DNA of 64,000 nucleotides from an uncultured Collinsella sp. (GCA_900545445.1 UQZH01000002.1:1-64000), one strand, 5' to 3'; counted from the stretch's first letter, positions 44,984 through 54,106 are shown. The notes: generated from the sequence alone by a model not told the origin. Made by a program: numbers and translations.

Positions 44984-46744
44984 ATGGAATCGATCGTTAA
45001 GTTCTTGGAGAAAGGTCAGCCGTACTTCGACAAGGTCTCTAAGAACATCTACCTTCAGGCCATTAAAGACGGCTTTTTGGCAGCAATGCCCATCATCCTG
45101 TCTTCTTCTGTCTTCCTGCTTATTTCGACCCTGCCGGGCGTTGTCGCCACGGTCGGCGGCTTTACGCTGCCCGACTGGTGGAACGTCGACGTCGTGAACT
45201 TCTGCAACAAGGTTTACAACTTCACGATGGGCGTCGTGGGCATCATGGTCGCCGGCACCACCGCAAGCGCGCTGACCGGCTCCAAGAACCGCCGCATGCC
45301 TGCCGGCAAGGCCATCAACGCCACGAGCACCATGGTCGCCGCCATGTGCGCTATGCTCATCTTGGCCGTTACCCAGACGAGTGCCAAGATCGACGGCGCC
45401 GATGTCTCGGTGTTCTTTACCGACAACATGGGCACCAAGGGCCTGCTGAGCTCCTTTGTCGCCGCATTTGCCACGGTCAACATCTATGCCTTCTGCATTA
45501 AGCGAGACATCACCATCAAGCTGCCCAAAGAAGTCCCCGGCGCCATCGCCCAGAACTTCCGCGACATCTTCGCCTTCAGCTTCTCCATCCTGTTTGTCGC
45601 CGTCATCGACGTTATCTGCCGCACCTGCTTGGCCGTCCCGTTTGCCAACGTCATCTCCACGCTGGTGAGCCCGCTGTTCGCCGCTGCCGATTCCTACGCC
45701 GGCCTCGCCCTCATCTGGTTCATGATCCCGCTGTTCTGGTTCATGGGCATCCACGGCCCCTCGGTCGTTAAGCCTGCCCTCAACGCCGCGCTGTTTGGCA
45801 ACATCACCACCAACCTCGCCACGCTGCAGGCCGGCGGTCACCCCGCCCTCGCCCTGACCGAGAACTTCGGTAACTACATCGGCGAACTCGGCGGCACCGG
45901 CGCCACGTTCATTGTCCCGATCATCTTCCTGCTCTTTATGCGCTCCAAGCAGCTCAAGGCCGTCGGCAAAGCCTCTGTCGTACCCGTGATGTTCGCCGTC
46001 AACGAGCCGCTGCTGTTCGCCGCGCCCATCATCCTCAACCCGTACTTCCTGATCCCGTTCCTGTTTGCCCCCGTGGCCAACGTCCTCATTGGTAAGTTCT
46101 TCATCGACTTTTTGGGCATGAACGGCTTTATCTATGCCATGCCGTGGGCACTCCCCGGACCGATCGGCACCTTCATCGACACCAACTTCCAGCCGATCTC
46201 TCTGGTCCTGGTTGTCGTCCTGCTGGTCGTTGACTTCTTGATCTACTACCCGTTCTGCAAGGCCTACGACAACGTCCTGTGCAAGCAGGAGGCCGAGACC
46301 CTGGCCGAAGAAGAGGCCGAGGAGACCAAGGCCGTCAAGACCGCTGCCGCCCCCGCCGTTGAGGCTCCTGTTGTCGAGACCGCTTCTGCCACCGAGGCCT
46401 CCGCAGCTCCGTCCGCCCTTAAGGGCAAGGATCTGAGGGTTCTGGTTCTGTGCGCTGGCGCCGGCACCTCTGCACTGCTCGCCAACGCGCTTAAGGAAGG
46501 CGCCGACGAGCTGGGCATCGACATTACCGCCAACGCCGGTGCCTACGGCAGCCACTACGCCATCATGGACCAGTACAACGTCATCGTCCTGGCTCCGCAG
46601 GTTCGCACCTATTACAACGAGATGAAGGCCGACACCGACCGCCTGGGCATCACGCTGCTGTCGCCCAAGGGCAAACAGTACATCGACCTCACTAAGGATC
46701 CCAAGGGTGCCGTCGCCTGGATCGAGGAAAACCTCAAGGCATAA
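44984..46744 (+). CDS. lacE: PTS lactose-family EIICB permease, unit B
   Basis: 586 residues. EIIC domain (YFDKVSKNIYLQAIKDGFLA, GIHGPSVVKPALNA, AVNEPLLFAAPIILNP), linker rich in Glu and Ala at about 425-475, and EIIB with Cys in VLVLCAGAGTSALLANAL near residue 490. ATG at 44984 has GAGGAG. It shares more with the unit C permease than with unit A in the EIIB domain (VLVLCAGAGTSA). A strong terminator follows. Confidence 0.93.
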   Translation: MESIVKFLEKGQPYFDKVSKNIYLQAIKDGFLAAMPIILSSSVFLLISTLPGVVATVGGFTLPDWWNVDVVNFCNKVYNFTMGVVGIMVAGTTASALTGSKNRRMPAGKAINATSTMVAAMCAMLILAVTQTSAKIDGADVSVFFTDNMGTKGLLSSFVAAFATVNIYAFCIKRDITIKLPKEVPGAIAQNFRDIFAFSFSILFVAVIDVICRTCLAVPFANVISTLVSPLFAAADSYAGLALIWFMIPLFWFMGIHGPSVVKPALNAALFGNITTNLATLQAGGHPALALTENFGNYIGELGGTGATFIVPIIFLLFMRSKQLKAVGKASVVPVMFAVNEPLLFAAPIILNPYFLIPFLFAPVANVLIGKFFIDFLGMNGFIYAMPWALPGPIGTFIDTNFQPISLVLVVVLLVVDFLIYYPFCKAYDNVLCKQEAETLAEEEAEETKAVKTAAAPAVEAPVVETASATEASAAPSALKGKDLRVLVLCAGAGTSALLANALKEGADELGIDITANAGAYGSHYAIMDQYNVIVLAPQVRTYYNEMKADTDRLGITLLSPKGKQYIDLTKDPKGAVAWIEENLKA

Positions 46745-46776
46745 GACGCTGACGCCACCTGCCGCTCGCAGACAAA

Positions 46777-46817
46777 AAATGGCCCGTGCATCGATGCGTG
46801 ATGCGCGGGCCATTTTG
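46777..46817 (+). terminator. Terminator of unit B
   Basis: AAAATGGCCCG 46777-46787 pairs with CGGGCCATTTT 46806-46816; it ends in a T-run and is bidirectional in form. Confidence 0.85.
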
Positions 46818-46844
46818 TTTAGACCGCACCCGCCCTCCTGTTCA

Positions 46845-46979
46845 TCTCAATCTGTAACATCTAGCCGAGTTTTTGGATCCTAGCTGTTACAGATCGAGAC
46901 AAACAGAACGCCCGAGCAGAAATATCTCAATCTGTAATATTTAGCTGAGTTTTTCGGTCCTAACTGTTACAGATTGAGA
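46845..46979. repeat. Paired CTCAATCTGTAACA palindromes, locus B
   Basis: TCTCAATCTGTAACA 46845-46859 with 46885-46899, and 46925-46938 with 46965-46979. Start-to-start distance 80 bp. Convergent junction of EIICB and lacI. Confidence 0.8.
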
Positions 46980-46997
46980 CGAACGGGCCGAAAAACC

Positions 46998-48056
46998 CTA
47001 CGCCCGCAGGTCCTTTACGCTGGAACGTTCGACCAGCACGCCCGAGACAAGCGTACGGCTTCTGGAGCTCGGAGCTTCTAGGCCCGCAACGACCTCGTTG
47101 AGCGCACGGATGCCCAGCTCGCGGTGGCGAAACTTCACCGACGTCAGAATCGAGTTGGGAATCGTCTTGTAGAGCTCATCGTCGAAGCCGATCACGGACA
47201 CGTCGTCGGGCACACTGAGCCCTTTGTCACGTAGAGCCATCATCACGCCGTTTGCCATGCAGTCGTTAGCAGCGAGGACCGCCGTGCAATCGGGTTTATC
47301 GGCAAGCACAAGGCCCGCGGCATAGCCACTATCCGCATTCCAATCGCCTTGCAGAGGCTCGGGCGGCTCAATGCCACGCGCCTCGAGTGCCGCACGCCAA
47401 CCTTTCATACGGCACTGGCTCGACAGCGACTCTTTCTTACCCGAAACGAAATACACGTTCTTGTGACCATGATCCAAGAAGTACTCGCACGCCATGCGCG
47501 CGCCGCCCTCTTGGTCGTCACTGACGGTGGAGCAGGTAGGATGCTCCATCGGCGTAATAATCACCGTCTTGAGGTCTTTCGGAGCCTCAAAGGTATCAAA
47601 GTCATCGACCATCTGGCGCAGGTTGAAGATCATGCCGTCGACGGGAAGCTGCGACATCCTACGCGCCGCTTCGGCAAGGGTCATCTTCTCCCCCGCTCGC
47701 TTTTTGATCATCGTGAGCGCAAAGCCGCGTTCTTCGGCGGCATCGGCGATACCGTCGATCATGTCCACGGCACCGCCTGACAAGTGAAACAACACCACGC
47801 CAATGCACCCGTAACGGCCCAACTTGAGCGAGCGCGCGGCAAAGTTAGTTCGAAACCCAAGCGCTTCCATGGCCGCATGGACTTTATCGCGCGTCGATTC
47901 GCGCACGCTATCGGGCTCGTTGATCACACGAGACACCGTCTTGAGGGAGACACCTGCGGCAACCGCCACATCGTTCATTGAGACGTTTTTCTTGTCCATC
48001 GTTGCCACTGCTTCTCCCGTCGGTTTCGTATCGCTTGTTTTTTTGCGTTCTAGCAT
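46998..48056 (-). CDS. LacI-family repressor of PTS unit C
   Basis: 352 residues at most; ATG at 48056 has AGGTAG upstream, ATG at 47999 (MDKKNVSMNDV) is an alternative. Helix-turn-helix VSMNDVAVAAGVSLKTVSRV, hinge LGFRTNFAARSLKLG, sensor with TVSDDQEGGARMACEYFLDH, GDWNADSGYAAGLVL, LAANDCMANG and VSVIGFDDELY. Divergent from unit C; a perfect palindrome AATGACAACGTTGTCATT lies between. Most diverged of the four repressors, matching the more different operator. Confidence 0.92.
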   Translation of the reverse strand: MLERKKTSDTKPTGEAVATMDKKNVSMNDVAVAAGVSLKTVSRVINEPDSVRESTRDKVHAAMEALGFRTNFAARSLKLGRYGCIGVVLFHLSGGAVDMIDGIADAAEERGFALTMIKKRAGEKMTLAEAARRMSQLPVDGMIFNLRQMVDDFDTFEAPKDLKTVIITPMEHPTCSTVSDDQEGGARMACEYFLDHGHKNVYFVSGKKESLSSQCRMKGWRAALEARGIEPPEPLQGDWNADSGYAAGLVLADKPDCTAVLAANDCMANGVMMALRDKGLSVPDDVSVIGFDDELYKTIPNSILTSVKFRHRELGIRALNEVVAGLEAPSSRSRTLVSGVLVERSSVKDLRA

Positions 48057-48143
48057 ACACTACCTGCTCAATTCTCGAATCAACCGTTTACCGGACAATA
48101 TCGACCGCTCACGCGTAAATCCTTGTTGCTCTTCCAAAAATGT

Positions 48144-48180
48144 CTTACGTTGTCATTAACGAAATGACAACGTTGTCATT
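48144..48180. promoter_or_regulatory. LacI operators of unit C
   Basis: CTTACGTTGTCATT 48144-48157 and the 18-bp perfect palindrome AATGACAACGTTGTCATT 48163-48180, centres about 21 bp apart. Confidence 0.75.
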
Positions 48181-48284
48181 TCGTAACGCCTTCCTTACGC
48201 AGGAAGGTTTCCGGGCAGTCCTGACCATCCATCGACGACCAGTTCCATCCACATGCATCGCGCATCAAGTAGCAAAGGAGCTCT

Positions 48285-50063
48285 ATGGACGCCATCGTAA
48301 AGATGCTCGAAAAGCATCAACCATTCTTTGAGAAGATCTCGAGGAACATCTATCTCCAGGCCATCAAGGACGGATTCCTTGGGTGCATGCCCATTGTCCT
48401 CACCTCTTCGATCTTCCTGCTCATCGCCACGCTCCCCGGCGTCGTTGGCGTCACGCTTCCCCAGCCGCTCATCGACTGGTGCAACAAGCTGTACAACTTC
48501 ACCATGGGCGTCATGGGCATCATGGTTGCCGGCACCACCGCCAAGAACTTCACGGCTTCCATGAACCGTCGTATGCCCGCCGGCAAGGTGCTCAACGACG
48601 GCTCCACTATGGTTGCTGCCCAGTGCAGCATGCTGCTGCTCGCTGTTACGCAGTTCAGCACCAAGTTCAACGGCTCCGAGCTTTCGGTCTTCGATTGCAC
48701 CAGCATGGGCACGCGCGGTCTGTTCTCGGCCTATATCGCCGCGTTCATTACCGTGTGGGTCTATAAATTCTGCGTCTCGCGCGATCTGACCATTAAGCTG
48801 CCCAAGGAGGTTCCGGGCGCCATCGCTCAGAACTTCCGCGACATCATCCCCTTTGGCGGCGCCGTCATCATCTGCGGCATTATCGATGTCGTCGTGCGCA
48901 ACCTCATGGGCGTTCCGTTCTCCGAGCTGCTTATCAAACTGCTCTCTCCGCTCTTTACCGCTGCAGAAACCTATCCTGGCCTTATCCTTATCCAGGCAGC
49001 CACCGCGTTCTTCTGGTTCATCGGCGTCCACGGCCCCTCGATCGTCCAGCCGGGCATCGACCCCATCCGTCTTGCCAACCAGGCCGAGAACCTGCAGGTT
49101 CTGCTGGCCGGTGGCCACCCCGCCCACTCCCTCACCTTTAACATGTCGCTCGTGGGTGAGTTCGGCGGCACCGGCGCCACGTTCATCGTGCCGCTTCTGC
49201 TGATTCTCTTTATGAAGTCCAAGCAGCTCAAAGCCGTCGGTAAGGCCTCGATTGTCCCTGTTGCCTTCGCCGTCAACGAACCGCTGCTCTTTGGCGCTCC
49301 CATGATCCTCAACCCCTACATGCTCATCCCCTTTGTTGCCGCCGGCTGCGTCAACGTGAGTGTTGCCAAGTTCTTTATCGATAACGTGGGCATGAACGGC
49401 TTCTCCTTCGTGGTGCCTTGGGCTACCCCTGCCCCCATCGGCATCTTCATCACCACGAACTTCCAGCTTATCGCCCTGGTGTTTGTCGCGATCATCATCT
49501 TGCTGGACGCAATCATCTACCTGCCGTTCTTGAAGGCATACGATAAGCTGCTCTGCGACCAGGAGGCCGAGCGCGCCGCCGAGCTGGGTCTTGAGTCCGA
49601 TGGTGCCGCTTCCATCGCCGCCAACGCCCCTGCGCCCGCTGTCGAGCAGGCTACCGCTTCCGTCGAGCCGACCGCCGCTGCCGCCGACAGCAAGCCTGTC
49701 GCCGATCAGCCCGAGCCCGCCGCCGACGTATCCGCTAAGAAAGACGTCGATGGCCTGAAGGTCCTCGTCCTGTGCGCCGGCGCCGGCACCTCCGCCATGC
49801 TTGCCAACGCCATCAAGGAAGGTGCCGCGCAGACCGGAGAGAACATCGCTTCCTCCGCAGGCGCCTATGGTCAGCACACTGCCATCATGGATCAGTACGA
49901 CGTTATCGTGCTTGCCCCGCAGGTCCGTAGCTACTACAACGATATGAAGGCCGACACTGATCGCCTGGGCATTAAGCTGCTCGCTCCGCGCGGTAAGGAA
50001 TATATCGACCTTACTCGCGACCCCGCCGGCGCCATCAAGTGGCTCCGCGAGAACCTCGACTAG
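48285..50063 (+). CDS. lacE: PTS lactose-family EIICB permease, unit C
   Basis: 592 residues. EIIC domain (FFEKISRNIYLQAIKDGFLG, GVHGPSIVQPGIDP, AVNEPLLFGAPMILNP), Ala/Pro-rich linker about 430-480, EIIB with Cys in VLVLCAGAGTSAMLANAI near residue 494. ATG has AAAGGAG. A hairpin and the matching GH1 gene follow on the same strand. Confidence 0.93.
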   Translation: MDAIVKMLEKHQPFFEKISRNIYLQAIKDGFLGCMPIVLTSSIFLLIATLPGVVGVTLPQPLIDWCNKLYNFTMGVMGIMVAGTTAKNFTASMNRRMPAGKVLNDGSTMVAAQCSMLLLAVTQFSTKFNGSELSVFDCTSMGTRGLFSAYIAAFITVWVYKFCVSRDLTIKLPKEVPGAIAQNFRDIIPFGGAVIICGIIDVVVRNLMGVPFSELLIKLLSPLFTAAETYPGLILIQAATAFFWFIGVHGPSIVQPGIDPIRLANQAENLQVLLAGGHPAHSLTFNMSLVGEFGGTGATFIVPLLLILFMKSKQLKAVGKASIVPVAFAVNEPLLFGAPMILNPYMLIPFVAAGCVNVSVAKFFIDNVGMNGFSFVVPWATPAPIGIFITTNFQLIALVFVAIIILLDAIIYLPFLKAYDKLLCDQEAERAAELGLESDGAASIAANAPAPAVEQATASVEPTAAAADSKPVADQPEPAADVSAKKDVDGLKVLVLCAGAGTSAMLANAIKEGAAQTGENIASSAGAYGQHTAIMDQYDVIVLAPQVRSYYNDMKADTDRLGIKLLAPRGKEYIDLTRDPAGAIKWLRENLD

Positions 50064-50077
50064 TTCCTCCCTCTGTT

Positions 50078-50104
50078 GGTGCCCGGATCCCCAGTTCGGG
50101 CACC
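50078..50104 (+). terminator. Hairpin between EIICB and GH1 of unit C
   Basis: GGTGCCCG 50078-50085 pairs with CGGGCACC 50097-50104; no T-run. Analogous in place to the hairpin at 40217. Confidence 0.55.
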
Positions 50105-50138
50105 TCTCCCTATTCGTATCCCACAGAAAGGATGACTC

Positions 50139-51560
50139 ATGACCAATCCCATGCAGTTCCCCGACGGCTTTGTGTTTGGCGGCGCCACCGCCGCTTACCA
50201 GGTTGAGGGCGAGACCCGCACGCACGGCAAGGGCAAAGTGCCCTGGGACGATTTCTTGGCTGCTCAGGGTCGCTTCTCCCCCGACCCCGCAAGCGATTTC
50301 TACAACAAATACCCGGTCGATATCGACCTGTGCCAGCGCTTTGGCATCAACGGCATCCGTGTCTCCATCGCCTGGAGCCGTATCTTCCCCAACGGCACCG
50401 GCGAGATCAACCCCGAGGGTGTTGCCTTCTATCACGAGCTCTTTGCCACCTGCAATAAAGCCGGCGTTATCCCCTATGTCACGCTCGATCACTTTGATAC
50501 GCCCGAGGCCTTTTACCAGGATGGCGGCGAGGGCTTCCTGACGCGCACGACCATCGATGCCTTCGTCGAGTACGCCAAGTTCTGCTTTGCCGAGTTCACC
50601 GAGGTCAAGCACTGGTTTACCTTTAACGAGATTCCCGCAACCGCCGAGGGCAGCTTTATCGTCGGCAACTGGCCGCACGGCGAGAAGTACCGCCTGGACA
50701 AGGCCTTCCAGCTCATGCACAACATGATGGTGGCCCACGCCAAGGCTGTCGTCGCCTTCCATGAGGGCGGCTTTGAGGGCGAGATCGGCATTGTCCAGAA
50801 CCTGGAGCCCAAGTATCCTCTCGACCCCAACAGCGCTGCCGACTGCGAGGCCGCCCGCATGGCCGACGTCATCAACAACCGCTGGGTACTCGACGCCACC
50901 TTCCGCGGCCACTATGCAGCCGACACCATGGAGGCTGCGACCAAGCTGGCCCATATCGCCGGCGGCGAGCTCGATGTTCGCGACGAGGATATCGCCGCGC
51001 TGACCGCCGCGCTCCCCTACAACGATTGCCTGGGCGTCAACACCTACAAGTGCCAGTTCCTGCGTGCCGCCGAGGGCGAAAACGACATCAACCACAATGG
51101 CACCGGCGACAAAGGCTCCTCGCGCTGGTTCCTCAAGGGCGTGGGCGAGTCATGCGTGCGCAAAGGCGTACCCACCACCGACTGGGACTGGATCATCTAT
51201 CCCGAGGGCCTGTACGACCTGCTGCTCCGCATTAAGAACGATTACCCCAACTATAAGAAGATCTACATCACCGAGAACGGCATGGGCTATAAGGACGACT
51301 TCGAGGACGGCTTTATCGACGACGCCCCTCGCATCGACTACATGCGCCAGCATCTCGCATGGATCCTCAAGGCAATCGACGGCGGCGTAAACGTCGACGG
51401 TTACTTTGTGTGGTCGCTGCAGGACCAGTTCTCCTGGACCAACGGCTACAACAAGCGCTACGGCCTGTTCTACATCGACTTCGAGACCCAGAAGCGCTAT
51501 CCCAAGGCGAGCGCGTACTGGTACAAGAACGTCGCGGAGACCGGCCTGCTCATGGCCTAA
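50139..51560 (+). CDS. lacG: 6-phospho-beta-galactosidase-like GH1 enzyme, unit C
   Basis: 473 residues. Acid/base Glu about 164 in TFNEI, nucleophile about 379 in ITENGMG, phosphate-site pattern SWTNGYNKRYG as in unit A. Long shared stretches with the unit A enzyme show recent duplication. The DHFDTP segment replaces the HHFDTP of unit A, and a short insert (about 128-132) lies near the active-site rim. ATG at 50139 has AAAGGA. The operon ends at the terminator at 51585. Confidence 0.89.
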   Translation: MTNPMQFPDGFVFGGATAAYQVEGETRTHGKGKVPWDDFLAAQGRFSPDPASDFYNKYPVDIDLCQRFGINGIRVSIAWSRIFPNGTGEINPEGVAFYHELFATCNKAGVIPYVTLDHFDTPEAFYQDGGEGFLTRTTIDAFVEYAKFCFAEFTEVKHWFTFNEIPATAEGSFIVGNWPHGEKYRLDKAFQLMHNMMVAHAKAVVAFHEGGFEGEIGIVQNLEPKYPLDPNSAADCEAARMADVINNRWVLDATFRGHYAADTMEAATKLAHIAGGELDVRDEDIAALTAALPYNDCLGVNTYKCQFLRAAEGENDINHNGTGDKGSSRWFLKGVGESCVRKGVPTTDWDWIIYPEGLYDLLLRIKNDYPNYKKIYITENGMGYKDDFEDGFIDDAPRIDYMRQHLAWILKAIDGGVNVDGYFVWSLQDQFSWTNGYNKRYGLFYIDFETQKRYPKASAYWYKNVAETGLLMA

Positions 51561-51584
51561 TTCAAGCCGCATACCCCCTGTCGG

Positions 51585-51625
51585 CCGCATGCGAATCCCT
51601 CCACGGGTTCGCATGCGGCTTTTTT
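51585..51625 (+). terminator. Terminator of unit C
   Basis: CCGCATGCGAA 51585-51595 pairs with TTCGCATGCGG 51608-51618 and is followed by TTTTTT. Confidence 0.9.
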
Positions 51626-51648
51626 GTTTTGGCTCGACCCGAGCAGGC

Positions 51649-51750
51649 CGTTTGTCTCGATTTGTAACATCTAGCAGGGATTTTCGGCCCCAATTGTTAC
51701 AGATTGAGATGAACGGGGGCACCCGGTTCGAAATATCTAGATCTGTAATA
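51649..51750. repeat. CTCAATCTGTAACA-type palindrome, locus C (second unit decayed)
   Basis: 51649-51669 pairs with 51695-51715. A vestige of the second unit (TCTAGATCTGTAATA) begins 81 bp after the first but has lost its right arm. Convergent junction of GH1 and the LacR-like gene. Confidence 0.75.
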
Positions 51751-51756
51751 CCTAAG

Positions 51757-52521
51757 CTAGCAGATGACCTGCGTGTGTTCCTCGATGGCGGCACGATTCT
51801 CGGCGGCGATACCCGGTTCGCACACCACGGCATCCAGGCTGTCCAAGCGACAGAAGGTGTAGAAGTCGCGCTTGCCGATCTTGCTGGAATCGGCGATCAG
51901 ATAGCGTGAGTCGGCCTTGCTAAAGGCGAGCTGCTGGATACGGCCCTCGTCCATGTTGGACGTAGATACGTCGCCATCCAGAATGCCGTTGGCGCCGATA
52001 AACGCCGCGTCGATGCCCAACGCACGCAGGGTATCCTCGGCCGTTGGCCCCACAAAAGCGGCGGTGCGGCGACGGTACATACCGCCCACGAGGCACAGGT
52101 CGCAGTCTTCGCGCGACTCGAGCAGGTTAAACACCGAAAGCGAGTTGGTCACAATGCGCAGGCGACACGCCGGCAGCATCGAGGCCATCTGTTCCACCGT
52201 AGTGCCCGTACCCAAAAAGATGGTCGAGCCCTCCTCGATAAGCTCCACAGCACGGCGCGCAATCTGCAGCTTTTCCTCGGCATGCTTAGTGCGCTTTTCG
52301 CTGTGCGAATACTCATGGCGCAACATAGCGTGGGGACGTCCCTGTGCACTACGGGCGCCGCCGTGCACGCGCTCGATCTCGCCCAGGCTCGCAAGTTCCT
52401 CAAGGTCGCGGCGAATCGTCATATCCGAGACACCCAGCGCATCCGAAATCTCCTTGACCGAGACCGTGCCCTGCTCTTCGAGCAGCTGACGAACCTTATC
52501 CTGTCGCTCTGCCTTAATCAC
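51757..52521 (-). CDS. lacR: DeoR-family regulator, LacR-like
   Basis: 254 residues from GTG at 52521 (GAGGA upstream). Helix-turn-helix VSVKEISDALGVSDMTIRRD, connector IERVHGGARS, and sugar-phosphate sensor domain IFLGTGTTVEQMA, IVTNSLSVFNLL, CLVGGMYRRRTAAFVGPTAE. LacR of lactic bacteria controls the tagatose-6-phosphate operon and is released by tagatose-6-phosphate. Shared palindromes upstream of this gene, lacA and EIIA support the same role here (inference). Divergent from galM. Confidence 0.88.
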   Translation of the reverse strand: MIKAERQDKVRQLLEEQGTVSVKEISDALGVSDMTIRRDLEELASLGEIERVHGGARSAQGRPHAMLRHEYSHSEKRTKHAEEKLQIARRAVELIEEGSTIFLGTGTTVEQMASMLPACRLRIVTNSLSVFNLLESREDCDLCLVGGMYRRRTAAFVGPTAEDTLRALGIDAAFIGANGILDGDVSTSNMDEGRIQQLAFSKADSRYLIADSSKIGKRDFYTFCRLDSLDAVVCEPGIAAENRAAIEEHTQVIC

Positions 52522-52553
52522 GATGAATCCTCGCCGTTCTTTGCGCGCATATC

Positions 52554-52574
52554 ATTCAAACAGTAACGAACAAA
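52554..52574. promoter_or_regulatory. Candidate LacR operator at its own promoter
   Basis: ATTCAAACAGTAACGAACAA at 52554-52573, same pattern as 36939-36957. Confidence 0.5.
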
Positions 52575-52727
52575 TTGTATCAGACTCGTGCGCGTCAAAA
52601 ATGAACGCCCGCACAGCTCCAATCATCACTTTTTTGAGAAAAATACCCCCTGCTTTAGTGGGGTGTAGTGATAATCTCGCCTGTTCGCGCTACAGTTTGT
52701 CAGAAATACCTCGATGTTAGGAACCAA

Positions 52728-53780
52728 ATGATCACTTCCGAGCTTTACGGCACCGCGCCGTGCGGTACCCCCGTTCATCGTTACACCCTCAACGGGCCCG
52801 AGATCTGCGTTCGCATTATGGACTATGGCGCCACCGTGCTGGGTATCGATGTGCCCGACATTCCCGGCAACGTGCGCGATGTGGTGCTGGGCTTCGATAA
52901 GCTCGAGGATTACTTTGACAACCCCGCCTGCTTTGGCGCGACCATCGGCCCCGTGGCAAACCGCACCGCGGGCGCCACGATCACCATCGACGGCACGGAC
53001 TGGCATATGCCGGCCAACGAAGGCGTCAACAACCTGCACAGCGATCTTGAGCATGGTCTGCACAAGCGCGTATGGGACGTTGAGCTCGACGAGACTCACA
53101 ACGCCGTGCGCATGACCACCTCGCTTAAGGATGGCGAGCTGGGCCTGCCCGGCAACCGAATCTTTACGGCTGTGTTTACCGTTACGCGCACCGGCGTCTT
53201 CCGCATCGAGTATGGTTGCGAGAGCGACCGCGCCACCTACGTGTCCATGACCAACCACACGTACTTTAACCTTGCCGGCCATAACGCCGGCATGGACTGT
53301 GAGCACTTCTTTATCGCCAACGCTGCCCACTACTTGCCCATTAACGAGCAGAACATCCCCACCGGCGAAATCGCTCCGGTCGAGGGAACACCGTTTGACT
53401 TTCGCGAGCTGCGCCCCGTCGCACCCGGCATGGAGGCCGACGACCCGCAGATTAAGCAGGCCCGTGGCTACGATCACTGCCTGTGCATCGATGGCTATCA
53501 GTACGGCCGCAACCTGCGTCGCGCCCTACATGTCGAGGAGATGTGGACCGGTCGTGAGCTGGACTACTACACCACCGCCCCGGGCGTGCAACTCTACACC
53601 GGCAACTGGCTGGGCGACGAGCACGCCAAGGACGATGCCAACTATGGCTGGGGCGCCGGCTTTGCCCTCGAGGCCGAGATGTACCCCGACACGCCGCGCC
53701 AGCCGCTGTTCCCGCAGGGCATTGTGGGTCCGGGTCACCCCTACAGCAATATGATCGAATACCACTTTATGAGGCACTAG
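52728..53780 (+). CDS. galM: Aldose 1-epimerase (galactose mutarotase)
   Basis: 350 residues from ATG at 52728 (TTAGGA upstream; the longer frame is ignored). Interconverts alpha and beta galactose, preparing it for GalK. Signatures: GPVANRTAGA, NNLHSDLEHGLHKRVWD, the catalytic-His segment MTNHTYFNLAGH, and the C-terminal Glu in FALEAEMYPD. Divergent from the LacR-like gene, so it may share that control. A terminator follows. Confidence 0.94.
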   Translation: MITSELYGTAPCGTPVHRYTLNGPEICVRIMDYGATVLGIDVPDIPGNVRDVVLGFDKLEDYFDNPACFGATIGPVANRTAGATITIDGTDWHMPANEGVNNLHSDLEHGLHKRVWDVELDETHNAVRMTTSLKDGELGLPGNRIFTAVFTVTRTGVFRIEYGCESDRATYVSMTNHTYFNLAGHNAGMDCEHFFIANAAHYLPINEQNIPTGEIAPVEGTPFDFRELRPVAPGMEADDPQIKQARGYDHCLCIDGYQYGRNLRRALHVEEMWTGRELDYYTTAPGVQLYTGNWLGDEHAKDDANYGWGAGFALEAEMYPDTPRQPLFPQGIVGPGHPYSNMIEYHFMRH

Positions 53781-53803
53781 GCCCACAACGCGACATCTCG
53801 CAC

Positions 53804-53843
53804 AGCAACGCCCGCCGGCACCACCGCCGACGGGCGCTGCTTC
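53804..53843 (+). terminator. Terminator of galM
   Basis: AGCAACGCCCGCCGGC pairs with GCCGACGGGCGCTGCT, T-poor tail; similar in sequence to the galT terminator. Confidence 0.7.
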
Positions 53844-53887
53844 ATGCCTAAATCCTTCTTTTCGATGCCACCGAATTGGTGACATAA

Positions 53888-54041
53888 CAAAACTATGCCG
53901 AATTACTACGATGAACCCACTATGTCCGACCACGCGCTGGTTTATAAAAAATTAGCAACTCGTCTACCTGCGGTTTTATTCTCTGCAAATTTGGCATGCT
54001 CGGCGATAAGCAATTCATCGTAGTAAACCGGCATAGTTTTG
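53888..54041. repeat. Fold-back element with 28-bp inverted ends
   Basis: 53888-53915 (starts CAAAACTATGCCG, ends CTACGATGAA) and 54014-54041 are inverted copies with two mismatches, around about 100 bp of AT-rich DNA. Convergent junction between galM and the EIIB-like gene. It has the form of a miniature inverted-repeat transposable element; no clear target duplication was seen. Confidence 0.7.
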
Positions 54042-54106
54042 GCGGACAGCGCCACACAGATCCCCTACGAAGGCAAAATGATCCGTTTTCCTCCGTCCCC
54101 AAGGGA

